Source of the DNA: Anaeromyces robustus
Lineage: Eukaryota; Neocallimastigomycota; Neocallimastigomycetes; Neocallimastigales; Neocallimastigaceae
Direction: 5' to 3'
NCBI GenBank assembly: GCA_002104895.1
Contig: MCFG01000153.1
Coordinates: 58,501 to 122,500 of the forward strand
Length of the DNA: 64,000 nt
The notes under the pieces are model-generated. The model saw only the letters and a program-made list of their open reading frames with translations, did not search any database and was not told where the DNA came from. Positions 1 to 17,294 of this stretch are shown in pieces. Made by a program: the position numbers and the translations under genes. Position 1 is the stretch's first letter. Each line of letters starts with the position of its first letter.

Positions 1-3000
1 AATATAATAAAAAAAAATTATTGATAATAAAAAGAGTCACATTTATGGCAAAAGGCTCTTATTTGAATGGATGCTAAAATATATATAAAAATAAAATATA
101 TAATAAACTCTATATTAATAATAATTTTTTTTAATAATTTATTAATATATAGTTATAAAAAAAGAAAAATAGATATTTAATTATTATTCATATAATTTAT
201 TTATTTCAACTTTAAATAAAAGAAAAATAATACATATCAAATAATAAATCATATTATTTGATATATATATTACTCTGTTATTATTTTATAAATTACTTTC
301 CATTTGAGTTTGTTTTTTCTTTATTTATATTAATCTTTGTGATTCATGTCTTCTATTATAATAATCATATTTTTTCTTAATATAGCATATAGCATATTAA
401 TATATTGTCAGTAATGGATAATTATTATAAAAAGCAATAAAATTTACATATTTAATTATTAAAATCATTAAAATGAATAAATATTAAACAATTTAATAAT
501 GAATAAAATCATTTATTTCTTTTACAAAAATATGTAAATATTAATATTTATTCACATATTCATTTATATTTGTTTTTTATTATTTATTTATTTGCAATTT
601 ACTTATTTTTGGTAAACGTATGACTTTCTTTAATAAATAACAAAGCAATACATTAAAATAAATTTATATTATAATATTTTAAATATAATAATAATTATAA
701 AAAAAAGAAAGATAAAAAAAAATTATTTATGTAATATTTATACATTTATTTATTTCATAATTCTAATTATTAAAAATCTAATTATTTAAAAAAAATATTA
801 ATTATATATATTGAATATAATTCAATATATTATTAAATGTAAAATAATATATTATAGCATAATTAAATACATTTTATATAAATATATTATTATTATAGTT
901 AAAATATATATTTTTATTTTAATTTATTATGAAATTCTTTCTGTCAAATTTTGAAAAAGTTTTGGTATAGTTTTTTTTTCTTTTTTTTTTTTAAAAAAAA
1001 AAAAGCTATTTAAACCATGAATTTTTATATAAATAAAATACATCTTCTGTTTTTTTAATAAAAAAAATATTTATCGAACAAAAATTGATAGATTTATATA
1101 TATTCAATATTATATAGATAAAAAAATTAATATGGATAAAACAAAATAATATATATAGCATAAATAATAATCAAATTTAGAATAATATATAAATATAATA
1201 ACTTTGTATATTTTAAAAGTAAATAAGATTAATAAGTTTTTATATTTAAAATAAAGCATGTTAAAGGTTACAATAACTATTTAATAAAATTTTTTACATC
1301 TTTAAATATTATTATATATTAAAAGATATTTTTTCTTCTTTATACTTAAAAAGATATAAATAAACATTTTTTTAAATATAATATAATTGTTTTTTTCTTT
1401 TTTTTTTAATCATTTTATTGCTATCTTATTAAAAAATAAAGAGAAGTTTAATAATTAAAATGAGTGGATTATAAGTGTGAAAGGTTTTGTTAGCAACATT
1501 TATAAATATTTTACTTATTTAAAATGGTATATTTATTATAATATTCTTACATTTATACATTTAACTAATAATATTTTATCAATATATATTATTAAAAAAA
1601 TTATAAATAATATAAAAAAAACAAAAATAATCATCAATAAATTGTTTATTTTATTTTATATTTTATTATTTAAATAATTTTATAATTTTTAAAATTTTTA
1701 ATATAAAATATATTTATTTATATATATTTAATACAATATAAATTAATTATAAATATATAAATTAATATATCTAATATTATATAAATATGTGGTATAAAAT
1801 AAATTTAAAAAATATAAATAAAAATATTAACATATTAATCTATTATAAATTATATATATATAATTTATTATTATAAAGTTAATAAACAAATATATAAATT
1901 TTATTATTATTATTTTTTAAAATTGTTTTTTGAGTTTATTTATTTTTTATTATATGTAAATTATTAATAAAATTAATAAATAAATAAATAAATAAATTAA
2001 AAACAAATATGCTAAAGAAATTAAAATGAAAAATAATTATTTTCTTTTAATATTGTTCAAATTTATATATTTAAATTAAATTTCTTTATACCTTTTTTAA
2101 TTATTATTTTATACCTCTAATAAAATAATAATAATAATAATAATAAGATATTACTATATTTAAAAAAAATATTTCAAACCACATATATATTTTTTTTTAA
2201 AAAAAAAAAATTAATTATTTTAATTATAAAAATAGTATAATAATAATTACATATAAAAACTTCTTTTATATATAAGCTAACTAAAACACTTAGATATAAT
2301 TAAAATTTTAACTTTTTATATTCATAATTTTAATGTATATATTTAGGGAAAGCACTTTAATAATAAAAACTATTTTAAAAATCATAGAAATTTTTGAAAT
2401 AAAAAAAAATATATAATGTTACATTTGTCAATTCATTAAACTAAATAAATATCATTTGTCAATTCATTAAACTAAATAAATACCATTTGTCAATTCATTA
2501 AACTAAATGAATAAATTTAAAACTTAAAGTAAATATATACATGAATATAAAACATAGACGAATATATAACATTTACAATTTTGATATAAATATCATTAAT
2601 AAACTATTACATAATACGGTAATACTTCAATATAATGAATTTTATTTTTAAAAACATTTAAAAAAAAACATTTAATTTTTGTTAAAATAAATAAAGAAAA
2701 ACAAACTTCAATTAAACGTTCTAAAGGAAAAAAAATAAAAATAAAAATAATTCATTCTTCAAATTATTTTTAAAAAATTTTTTTATTGTAAAAAAATATA
2801 AAAAATATTTTTATTCTTAAATAATTAACAAATATTCCTTCAAAATTTAATATATATTTTTATATCAAATATTTTATAAATTAAAAAACAATTATAAAAT
2901 GTTATATTCTTTAAATTAACAAAGAAAAAAAAGAAAAAGTAAGAAGGAAAAATAATAAAGAGTCATTAAATATTTTATAAAAAGATAAATTTTTTATAAA

Positions 3001-3344
3001 AAAATATTATTAATTATAATATTAATAATTATAAGAAATTCAAAAAACAATTAGAATACTAAAAATATATTATTTTTTTTTTTAAAAAAAAAAACATTTT
3101 GACAAATATATAAATAATTTATTAATTTATTTTTTCTTTAAAAAAAAAAATAATGTCAATTAATTTCAAATTATAATTAGTTTCAAATTAAAATTTAAAA
3201 TATTTAAATAAAATACTAATTATAAATATAATAATATACATATTTATTTAATTAAAATTTTTTTTTTTTTTTTTTTGGAAATATTAAACTTTCTTATATA
3301 AAAAAAAATAAAAGTAAAAAATTAAATATCATAAATCAAATAAA
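1..3344. other. AT-only intergenic region upstream of the SPX-RING gene
   Basis: No coding signal was found on either strand. The stretch is almost pure A/T, with homopolymer runs, several T-run/A-run junctions (about 983-1004, 2190-2210 and 3069-3094) and one three-copy 31-bp tandem repeat at 2422-2514. The one modest open frame (1477-1677) begins with GTG and is Ile/Lys/Tyr-rich, as expected from AT composition alone. The last few hundred bases before 3345 should hold the promoter and 5' UTR of the next gene, but I cannot point to a specific element. Confidence 0.7.
2422..2514. repeat. 31-bp tandem repeat, three copies
   Basis: Three head-to-tail copies at 2422-2452, 2453-2483 and 2484-2514. 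Each begins CATTTGTCAATTCATTAAAC and ends in an AAATAAATA-like tail. The copies differ at only a few positions near the ends (AT/AC/AA; AAATAAAT versus AAATGAAT). The unit carries more G and C than its surroundings and is not a simple microsatellite. Confidence 0.9.
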
Positions 3345-6986
<3,642 letters not shown>

Positions 6987-7021
<35 letters not shown>

Positions 7022-7833
7022 TAATAATAATAAAACTTTTATTATTATTATCATTATTAAAAAAAAAAAAAAAAAAAAAAAAGAGTTAATGAATTTCCAT
7101 ATTTAATTTTATTACATATAAATATTTTTTTTTCTTTCTTTTGTATTTTTACATTATATATAAAGCAAATTAACAAACAAACAAAATTGTTTATCATTTA
7201 TATGTCGTTTTTACGTAATTACTCTATTATTTCCTATTTAAAATATCTAATATGATCTTTTATCTTTAATTAAAAATAAAGATAAAAACAAAAACAATTA
7301 TAAGTAATAATAAAATAAATTTCTTTCCTCTTTTCTTTTTCTTTTTTTCTTTCTTTTTTTTATTATAATTATTGTTTTTCAACTATCTATGTTTTAAAAA
7401 TAGTAATTAAATAATAGCAAAATGATATAAATATGCTATATGATTATTATTATGCTTAACGTAATGTTTTCAAATTAATTAAACAATAATAATCAATAGT
7501 AAATAATATATTATAAATAGAATTTTTTTTATTTCTATAAAATTTTGAAAAATACAAATACTTTAACAAAAAAAAAAAAAAAAAAAAAAAAAACATTTAT
7601 TTATTTTATATAGTTTTTTATTTTTAATATTTTTTTTTTAACTTTTGTATATTTATAATCATCAAACATTATTTTGATTTTATTATTTCTTATAAAAAAA
7701 ATGATAAAAATAAAAATAAAAATAAAAAAAAAAAAAAAAAAAAATAATAAATGAAAAAAAAAAAAAAAAAAAAAAAAAAAATAAAAACAAAAAAAAAAAA
7801 AAATAAAAACAAAAAAAAAAAAAAAAATAAAAA

Positions 7834-7866
<33 letters not shown>

Positions 7867-8644
7867 AACAAAAAAATAATAATAATAATAATAATAAATA
7901 AAATAAAAACAAAAAGAAAAAAAAAAAAGTCAGAATAATATTATAAATAATAATAATAAAACTATTATTATTTTTATTATTTCTTTCTCTTTTTTATCTC
8001 TTTTTTTTTTTTTTTTTTTTTTATCTTATTTTTATACTATATTATTATATATATAACTTTTAAAATATTTACATTAATATTACATATAATAGAATAATAA
8101 AAATTAATTTTTCTTTTTTTTTTTTTTTATCTTTCATAAAAAAAAAAAAATGCGTAGGCTAATGAGAGAAACTATGTATTTAAAATATATATTTATATAA
8201 TATAAAATTATATATTATATATTTAATACATAGAGTAAAAAATCTAAATAAAAAAAAATGAGAAATTGCAAAAAAGAAGTTTTATTTTTAATGCTATTTT
8301 TCTTTCATTTTTTAATAAGTAATTAATAGTTTAATAATAAATAAATAAATAAAAAAAATAAAAAAAAAATAGCATTAAATATTTAAAAAAATATATAATA
8401 AATAATAAAAACAAAAACTAAATTATAAAATAAATATAATTTTTAATGCGAATGCTATTCTGTATAATTTTTTTTTTATCTAAAAGCGTATGTGTGTTGG
8501 TTTTGTTGAATAAGCTTAAGTGTGTATTTTTTTTTTTTTTTTTTTTGAAATTCACAATATATATATATATAAATTTAAATATTGATAAAAAAATGATAAT
8601 TTTAATAAATATATATATATATTAATTTCAATCTGCGCAATGAT

Positions 8645-8675
<31 letters not shown>

Positions 8676-9240
8676 AAATAAAAGAAAAAAAAAATAGCGA
8701 TATTGTGTTTTTTATGTAAAAAAGAAAATAACTTATATACTATTTATATAGTTGCATATATATGAAAATGTTAAACAAAATTATTTTAGATGATAATAAT
8801 TACAATTAAAAGTAAGAAAAAAAAAAAAAAAAAAAAAAACAGTAATTTAATATTTTAATTTGTTTTGTTTTTTCTTGCTTTTAACTGTTATATTTCTATA
8901 TAAACTGCGCAATGCTAAAGATTTTGTATATTATATGATTATAAATAGGTTTATATTTTAAAAAGCTGTTTTATAACAACAAAAAATAGAATATATATAT
9001 ATATATATAAATATATATTAATAGTTAATAAATTGTTATCTATTTAAAAAGTTAATTGATAAATAGAGATGAAAAAATAATAATAATAAAAAAATTATAT
9101 GATCAATAACAATAATTCATAAATTATTTTCATAACACATTTAAACTTTTTTTTTTTTTTATTTCCTTTGAAATACTTAAAATATAATATGATTTTTATT
9201 TAATATGATTTTTTTTATTAATGATTTTTTATTAATATAG

Positions 9241-9273
<33 letters not shown>

Positions 9274-9390
9274 GAAAAAAAATACAAGTATACCATTTAT
9301 TTAATACACTTTATTTTATTATTATTTTATATTATAAATTATCCATAATGGTATAATTTATGCTTATTGCGTTAAATCATTATTATTGTT

Positions 9391-9426
<36 letters not shown>

Positions 9427-10505
9427 TTGTTTGTTTGTTTGTTTTGTTTTATTATTTTGTTTTATTTGTTTTATTTGCTTTATTGTTTTATTTTACTTTT
9501 TTTTATTCTATCTATTTTTTTTTTTTTAAAAAAATAATGATAAATTGAATATAAAAATTTCATATACAGTTAATAAATAAAATATTAACTATGAAATATT
9601 TTTATAATGTATCAATTCATGTCTTTTTTAAGTTTTAGTTTTAGTTTTTTTTTTTTTTTTTTTGTTTGTTTGTTTGTTTGTTCTGTTTTTTTTATAAAGC
9701 TTAATATTTAATTATTATTTTATAATCTTATTTTTTGTTGGTATAAAAAATAATACTATAAAAGTTTTCCTTTTTTATATTAATGATTAAAGTATTATTT
9801 TATCATTAATAATTTGTATTTTCTATATTATTTCTATATTACAGTCATAATTTTAAAATTTATTTTTTAATACTTTGCTAAAGCGTTGTTTATTTTTATT
9901 TTATTTTTGCTTTTTTGATTTAATATATTTAAATGTGGTAACTTATGAATTATTATTAAGTTATTGTTTTTTCTTTTTAATTTATAAAAATAAATGAAAT
10001 GAATAAATAAAAAAAAAAATATTATAAAATATATAATACCTGCATGATTTTTTTGTCAAAATGACAATAAGAAATGATTTTAAATAAATAATAATTGATA
10101 ACAAATATTGATAATAAAATTTTTATAATAAAAAAATTAAAAAAATGTTAAATTCAGTTATGAATTATTATTTTTCTAATTTTTTTTTTCCCTAAAAAAA
10201 AAAATGCTTTTAATAGTTGACTTTTTCTATATGATGACTTTTTCTTAATTTTTATAAAATTAGATACACTAAATATTTCTTTAAGTCGTCAAATAATGCT
10301 AATAATAAATGCTGATATTTATATGAAATATTTTTAAATTCTGTTATATTTATGTAACGTGTACCATCTTTTCATAAAATTTTTGAAAAAAAAATTTTTT
10401 TATAAAAAAAATTAAAAATAATACGAATTTGAACTCTATATTTTCTTTAATGAAGTAGAAAAACTGAAACAAAATATTTATGATAATGAAAATATTTTAC
10501 ATAAT
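6987..10505. other. Intergenic region between convergent genes; homopolymer and dispersed-repeat rich
   Basis: The region lies between the 3' end of the SPX-RING gene and the 3' end of the minus-strand 999-residue gene. It holds (AAT)n just after the stop (6987-7030), long A-runs (7062-7082, 7568-7593, 7728-7862), long T-runs (8000-8022, 9391-9424, 9646-9663) and a T-run/A-run palindrome at 9240-9274. Islands with some G/C occur around 8450-8530, 8630-8645 and 8905-8960. The last is one copy of a dispersed repeat (second copy near 14006). No gene was recognised. Confidence 0.65.
8906..8959 (+). repeat. Dispersed repeat family A, copy 1
   Basis: About 50 bases starting TGCGCAATGCTAAAGATTTT match, with small indels, a stretch at 14006-14055 in the same orientation (TGCGTATGCTTAAAGAGTTT, then TTGTA..A.TATATGAT.ATAAATA..TTTAT). 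TGCG-containing pieces at 8485-8510 and 8632-8640 may be further fragments. Confidence 0.55.
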
Positions 10506-13505
10506 TTATTCTTCAGTTCTTTGCTCATATTTGGATATTAAATCATTTAAACTCATATTATTTAAATCTTTCATAAAGTCATCAAAATAACTACTGTCTG
10601 CTGCTAAAAGAGATAATTTATTTAAATTACTACTATTATTTAATACTGAGCGTGGAACTGGTAATGGTGAACAAGCTAATGTTGATGCTGATGAAATAGA
10701 TGAAGAATATTGATGTTTTCCATGCTTCATAGGCGATGAAGAATTGTATTTTTTATTATATGAATTAACAATGGTAGAATCACTATTAAATTTCTCTTTT
10801 TTTAGAGTATTATTTATAGGTTCACCTAATTTATTTTCTTCCAAACTAGTCTTAAACTTATATACTGTTGGAATTGGTAATGGTTTATTCGTATTATATT
10901 TCTTTGCAGATGAAACAAAGTAATCTCTGGTATAAATTGAATTTTGTGTTGGAGCTGTTCTATTTGTTGAATTTGTATGAACAGAATAGGAGGAATGGGA
11001 ATCAGAACAATTTGAATTAGAAAATTCAGTAATCGATGATCCTTCAGTAACAACAGAAGCATTTGATTGAATGGATGACTTTTGATTTAATTTTCTTGTT
11101 GATTTTAAAGATCCACCACTAATCGTAGAGTTACTGTTAGTTCTGTTAGTTAATTTTTTTACTTGATGATTACTATTACTACCTCTTGATCTTAATGATC
11201 CATATTTTTCATATCTTTTACGATAAGCTAAAGGTGTAGAGAAAAGAGAATCATTATCTGGATTTTCATCTAATGATTGAACATATTCTTTAACATTTCT
11301 TAAACTTTCTTCGTGACTTTTATTTAATTTTTTATTATATTGTTCTGTTATAAATGATGATTCATCAGAAGTCATAGTATTATTACTTTGTTGATCAATT
11401 TCAATGTCTAAATTATTAATTGATATATTTGGTGAAAGAAGATATGGTTTATCCTTTGGAATCTCAGAAATATAACTTTGACTAGATGAAGATTCTGTCA
11501 TTGAACCTATAGTTTCCCTTCTATTTATCATATATGGAGTTGAAGTGAGTTGAGTACTAGGTATAGTCTTTTCTTTTTCTTTTTCCTTCTTGTATTTAGA
11601 TAAAGAATATGGTGTTGATTGATTATTATTCAATTTATATTGAGTACTAGATCTTGTACTAGAAGTGCGTGAACCTAATTTAGTACTATTAGAATTAATA
11701 ATTGGAATTGAAGCTTTAAGAGGAGCAGAATAAAGATTACCTTCTTTTGACTTAATTGGTGATGTAATATTTTCATTCCATGGATGATGTCTGTTAGTAG
11801 AAGATGGTGAAAGAGATGTACTTTCTTTTGTAGAAGTTGGGAAAGTTCCAACAGAATGATTGTTATGAATATAAAGATTTGATTTTTTGGATGTAATAGA
11901 TGGCGTATTTTTTGTTGAATTTCCAAAATCTAAAAGAGTAGCTTGAGATGGTCTTGGTAATGGCATAAAAAATATATTTCTAGATGCCGATGAAGGTACA
12001 GCACTTGTATAAGCACTAGAACTTTGTTTTAAATTCTCATTTAATTCATTTATTTCATTTATATTTTCTCTTTTACTTGACCTACGTGAAAGTGATTCTT
12101 CTGATATTTTTGTTTTTGGCATAGTTCCTGTACTATTTATACGTTTTATTGATGTTTTATGATTTAATGATTGAGCACGATTTACAAGTTCATTAGTTTT
12201 TCCACTATTGGTAGTTGTTCTAGTTAATTTTGGAGAAGGAATTAAAATTGGTTTTGGAGTATACATAAAAGCTGCATCAGAACTTTTGGTACTTAAATTT
12301 TTAGTTAAAGTGGAATTGTTTTGAGTATTTGTCTTTGATTTATTGTTAATAACAAAATTGACTTTCTTCTTATTTTGAAGATTTCCTAATACTTCATCCT
12401 CATCTTCAACACTATCATTATTCTTTTCAATATCATCATTATGTGGAATTTTCTTAAAAATAGTTTTAATAATATCATTATTACGATAATTATAAACTTT
12501 TTCATTTGTGATACTAAATTCTGGTGGTTGAAATTGAATTAAACTTTCTTTAATATTAGCAGTACTTTTGTCGACAAGTGATTCTCTAACATTTGCTAAA
12601 TAATCTTTCTTCATATTTTCTATCCCTTTAATTTCAATATTGACATCATTATTACTTTTATCATTACTACTGTAAGTAATATTTGGTGTTGAAAGAAGAT
12701 AAGATGAGAGTGAATTACCGTTTTCTTCCTCAGTTTCATCAATATTAAATTCTTGTTGATTAGCTGATGATAGAATAAAAGATAACTTTTTTGTATGAAC
12801 ATCATCATTAATATTTTTAATAATAAAAGATTGATTATTGCCATTCTCATCTTCTTTTATTATGAATGTTTCATGATCAGTCGTATTTGAACTTAATGGA
12901 CGTTTAACTCTTGTACCTTTTCTTTCTTTATCAAATTCTTCAATAGCTGCAATTAATTCATCTTCGTCAATTTCAATTTCATCCTCATTATTATCTTGAA
13001 CTTCAACAATAACTCTTTCTTCTTCTATTGGGTCCTGTCTGAGAGTAAACGATTTATTTACTTTTTTAGTAATAACTGGACTTTTTGTACCAGTATTTTT
13101 ATTTAATGTACCAATACCATTCATACGACTTGCAATTGATTTTCCATTTCTATTTCCATGACGGTCAAATTTTGAACTTTCAGAACGTAAATGACTTAAA
13201 GTATCTGAAAATTCACAATCTGTTTGAGTATAATTAGAGGATGATACCACTGATGGTGCTACTGATAAAGTTCTTTTTTTCAAACCTCCATTTTTAACAT
13301 CGTCAATATACAAAAATTGTTCATAATGTCCACCATTACCAACAATAGGTCTTCCAGTATTAGCACCGAATCTCATATTACCATTTCCTGCAAGTCCTCC
13401 GAAAGGTATTTCATTATTTCTAATAGATCTACTATCATGTATTACAACACTCTTTCTTTTTTTAGAGCCTTTCAAAAAACTCAATATTTTCTTAAATTTT
13501 GCCAT
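10506..13505 (-). CDS. Intronless 999-residue Ser/Asn-rich protein of unknown function
   Basis: One uninterrupted frame; the start ATG at 13505 is the first in frame. The N-terminus is short and basic (MAKFKKILSFLKGSKKRK), followed by a Gly/Asn-rich segment (about 35-70). Almost everything after that is predicted disorder: Ser, Thr and Asn rich with acidic patches (about 165-190 and 350-375). Several PLPxP-like proline motifs recur (MPLPRPS, KPLPIPT, SPLPVPRS) and could bind SH3 or profilin-type partners. The C-terminus is a more ordered acidic/hydrophobic tail (SSYFDDFMKDLNNMSLNDLI). No signal peptide, membrane segment or known domain is visible. I do not recognise the family. The basic N-terminus and PxxP motifs suggest a cortical or cytoskeletal scaffold, but that is speculation. 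Codon use is similar to that of the conserved neighbours, so it looks like a real gene. Confidence 0.75.
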   Translation of the reverse strand: MAKFKKILSFLKGSKKRKSVVIHDSRSIRNNEIPFGGLAGNGNMRFGANTGRPIVGNGGHYEQFLYIDDVKNGGLKKRTLSVAPSVVSSSNYTQTDCEFSDTLSHLRSESSKFDRHGNRNGKSIASRMNGIGTLNKNTGTKSPVITKKVNKSFTLRQDPIEEERVIVEVQDNNEDEIEIDEDELIAAIEEFDKERKGTRVKRPLSSNTTDHETFIIKEDENGNNQSFIIKNINDDVHTKKLSFILSSANQQEFNIDETEEENGNSLSSYLLSTPNITYSSNDKSNNDVNIEIKGIENMKKDYLANVRESLVDKSTANIKESLIQFQPPEFSITNEKVYNYRNNDIIKTIFKKIPHNDDIEKNNDSVEDEDEVLGNLQNKKKVNFVINNKSKTNTQNNSTLTKNLSTKSSDAAFMYTPKPILIPSPKLTRTTTNSGKTNELVNRAQSLNHKTSIKRINSTGTMPKTKISEESLSRRSSKRENINEINELNENLKQSSSAYTSAVPSSASRNIFFMPLPRPSQATLLDFGNSTKNTPSITSKKSNLYIHNNHSVGTFPTSTKESTSLSPSSTNRHHPWNENITSPIKSKEGNLYSAPLKASIPIINSNSTKLGSRTSSTRSSTQYKLNNNQSTPYSLSKYKKEKEKEKTIPSTQLTSTPYMINRRETIGSMTESSSSQSYISEIPKDKPYLLSPNISINNLDIEIDQQSNNTMTSDESSFITEQYNKKLNKSHEESLRNVKEYVQSLDENPDNDSLFSTPLAYRKRYEKYGSLRSRGSNSNHQVKKLTNRTNSNSTISGGSLKSTRKLNQKSSIQSNASVVTEGSSITEFSNSNCSDSHSSYSVHTNSTNRTAPTQNSIYTRDYFVSSAKKYNTNKPLPIPTVYKFKTSLEENKLGEPINNTLKKEKFNSDSTIVNSYNKKYNSSSPMKHGKHQYSSSISSASTLACSPLPVPRSVLNNSSNLNKLSLLAADSSYFDDFMKDLNNMSLNDLISKYEQRTEE

Positions 13506-14005
13506 TGTCTCAAAAAATTAATAATTTTGTTAAATTAAATAATTGATAAAAAGGTTAATAATGTACTTTAAAAAAACTAAAATAAATTTATGTATTTAGT
13601 AATCTTTTATTGTTGTCTACTGAAAATAAAAAATGAGCTATGATTATTTAATATTTTTAATAGTTAATAATAAATGAAATATATTAAAATATTGACAATT
13701 TTTGTTTTTTCCTTTTAATCTATTAAATTACTTATCTATTAAACTGTTAATCTAAATAAGATTTATATTTTTTGTCTTACATTATTAAATTTATTAATTT
13801 TTACTGCGCTTCAAATGAAATATTTTTATTTAATAAATATTAATTTAATATTTAAATAAATAAATTTATTTTCATTCTTTATTATTTTACTTTCTACTTT
13901 TATTTTATAAATATATTCTATAAATAAATTAATTTTATATTAATCTTTTATAATAAATTTTATTATTTTATTAAAATATGTATTTATGCTATTAAAATAT
14001 TTTTA

Positions 14006-14055
14006 TGCGTATGCTTAAAGAGTTTTGTACAATATATGATGATAAATAATTTTAT
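14006..14055 (+). repeat. Dispersed repeat family A, copy 2
   Basis: This is the partner of the segment at 8906-8959, same orientation, with the core TGCGTATGCTTAAAGAGTTT then TTGTACAATATATGATGATA. The two copies flank the 999-residue gene, one beyond its 3' end and one upstream of its 5' end. Confidence 0.55.
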
Positions 14056-14492
14056 CAATCATTATCTAAATATAATATGAATATGTAATATAAATTGTTA
14101 AAACAACTTTTAATTAAGTATAAAGTAAAAATAAAAATATATACATTAAAAAAGATAATTCTTTTTTAAATATATATAATTTTAAAATAAATTTTACTCA
14201 AAATATATATATATTATAAATATAAATATTATATATATATTATAAGTTGTTTCGTTAATCTATAAATTATTGAAAATTTTTTCTAATGTAAATAACATAT
14301 AATTTTTTATTAAAATAATATTTTTGTAATATTTTTTAATTATATTTTTATGTTATATAAATTTTGATATTTCAATTTACTCTATATCATATTATCTAAT
14401 CAATTGTTATTAACAAATAAATTATTAAACATAAAAATAAATAAAAAAATATATAAATATAATAATAAAAATTATATTTTATTTTTTTTTTT

Positions 14493-14528
<36 letters not shown>

Positions 14529-16269
14529 TTTATATATTATCAATAGAATATATTATTTTAAAGAAAAAAAAAAAAAAATAGAAAAAATTCGTTAAGTATT
14601 TATATGATATGAAATAAATAAAAATAATAGAAAAAATAATTAATAGAAATATTTTGTAATTAATAATTATATAATTATTATTATATAATATATTACAATA
14701 TATTTCATCATATAATTTTATATATAGCTTTATATTTATTAAACATTTTTTATTTCAAACAAAAAAAAAAAAAAAAAAAAAAAAAGGCGATGTAAATACT
14801 AATATATTTATAATATATTAAATAAATTAGATGGATTAATTATTACATAAAAAATAATATATTAATATTTTATTGTTAATGAATTATTTTTTATTGACAT
14901 TTTTAAACTAATATTAAACATAAAATAAATTGAAATAAATTATATATGAAGGATAAAATCTTGTCCTACTTGTAATTATTAAAAGTATATATTTCAATAT
15001 ACTCTTAATATATTTACAATTAATTAAAATGAATTCTTTATATAATATGATTAAATATTACATACAATTTATAATATATTTCATTGTATTAATAATATAT
15101 AATAACTTTGAATTTTCAACAAATTATTTTATTATTAAACCAACCAAATAAATATTACCCTTTACAATTAATATAAACTTTAAGAAATATTATTCAATAG
15201 TTAACTTTATTTAATATATTTTAATTTAGGTATTATATATTGCAACATATTATAATATATGAATATATGTAATGAAAAAATAAAAAAATATATATTAATA
15301 TTAAATATATTTTTGAAATGGGAATAATTATTTAAAAAAAAAGTTATCTATATATTAATATTTGTATTCAATAATTCATATTATATGCATTTTATTATAA
15401 AATAATAAAAAACGTATTAACATATTTAATTATATTATTATAATGATAAATAATTATTTATTATTAATAAAAAATATTAACATTTCTTGAAAAGAATTAC
15501 TTAATTCTTATATTATAATTATTATATAATAAGTAATTAATAAACTTTTTTATGATAGATAATGTATTACCCATAATTATAATATCTCAAATATACTTAT
15601 TTATTATCAAGTTATTTAAATTCATAACTATTAATCATCTATTTCAACTTTAATATAATTCTTTTGTAATTATTGTTAATACTGTATATGAATGTACAAT
15701 ACAAATACTTTAGTAATTATATATAAATATAGAATGAAATCCTTTTTTTTTTTTTTTCGAAATTATTACTATATAATATATATATTATTATATTAATTAG
15801 ATACAAATTCTGAATTATATATACATAATAGTTATATGACACTTTATTTTTTACAATAAACTTCTTAATAAGAGAAATGATAAAAATAATCCTTTTTTTA
15901 GGCAAGAAAAAGGTTGAATTAAAAATAAACAATAATCAAAGTTTATTAATTATTAATATAAAATAAATAAAAAATTAAATATGCATAGAATATAAATAAT
16001 TCTAAAGAATCTTTAAATAATTTTTAAATGTTTATCATTGTTGTTACATTAAAAAAAAAAAATAAAACATTTTTATTATTTAAAATTATTCATTCTAATT
16101 CTTTTCTTAAAGAACTAATAAATTATTAGTAAATAAAATTTTTTATTTTCAATTTTTTAATTTAAAATTTTAAATTATTCCATTAAATTTATTTCTGTAC
16201 AAACTAAAAATATATATTAAAAAATTTAATATCATATATTTTTTTTATTTATTGTAAATATTTATTATT

Positions 16270-16480
<211 letters not shown>

Positions 16481-16556
16481 ATTTTTTTAATTATTATTTA
16501 TTCTTATTTACATGTATATGATTAGTTTTTTTGAATTTGCTTTTTTTTAATAAGCA

Positions 16557-16630
16557 TAATATATAACATAATATAATATAATATAATATAATATAATATA
16601 ATATAACATAATATAATATAATATAATACA
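16557..16630. repeat. (ATATA/TAATA)n pentamer array
   Basis: About fourteen 5-bp units of the TAATA type, interrupted three times by a TAACA variant (T to C change). The same pentamer recurs in short runs at about 17015-17035 and 17078-17097. Confidence 0.85.
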
Positions 16631-17230
16631 TGTATAATATATTTACCTAAGTTTGTATCACAAAAAATTAATATTTAATTAAGACGTACAATGTACAACT
16701 ATCATTTCAAAAACTTTCCTTATTAATCAAGATAAAAAAAAAAATAGATTAAAAATAAATTAATAAATTTTATTATATAATAAATACATATTACATATAT
16801 ATGTTTGTAATGAATTTAAAAAATGACTTATACATTATAAAAAATAAGTAAAATACCATTTTAAGTCGTGGCAATCCAATCCAATATATTACATTTTTAT
16901 ACTATATATTTTAAAATAATATTCAAAATAATATATATTAAATTTATTCTATATCAATTATTAACTTCCTTTTTAGGAAATCCTTTAAAATAATACATAA
17001 AAATAATAATAGGATATAATATAATATAATATACTGATTATTTTTTAATATAATTTTAAAAAAAATACATAACTTTATATAATATAATATAATATAATTT
17101 ATTTATATTATAATATATTATTAATTTAAAAGACAGTATTTCTTTTTTAATATAAAGCCATTCATTAAATTTATAATATATTATATTACATTATAATATA
17201 TATTTAAAAATAACAAAATTTTTACTAGTT

Positions 17231-17235
17231 AATAT

Positions 17236-17293
<58 letters not shown>
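17231..17293. repeat. (TTTA)n array
   Basis: About 16 perfect TTTA units on the plus strand. Confidence 0.9.

Positions 17294-17294
<1 letters not shown>

Noticed and set aside
1477-1677. 66-codon open frame
   Set aside because: Starts with GTG, Ile/Lys/Tyr-rich composition dictated by AT content, no neighbours or motif.
14404-14595. Small open frame with a poly-Phe run
   Set aside because: A T-run read in one frame; no start context or conservation cue.
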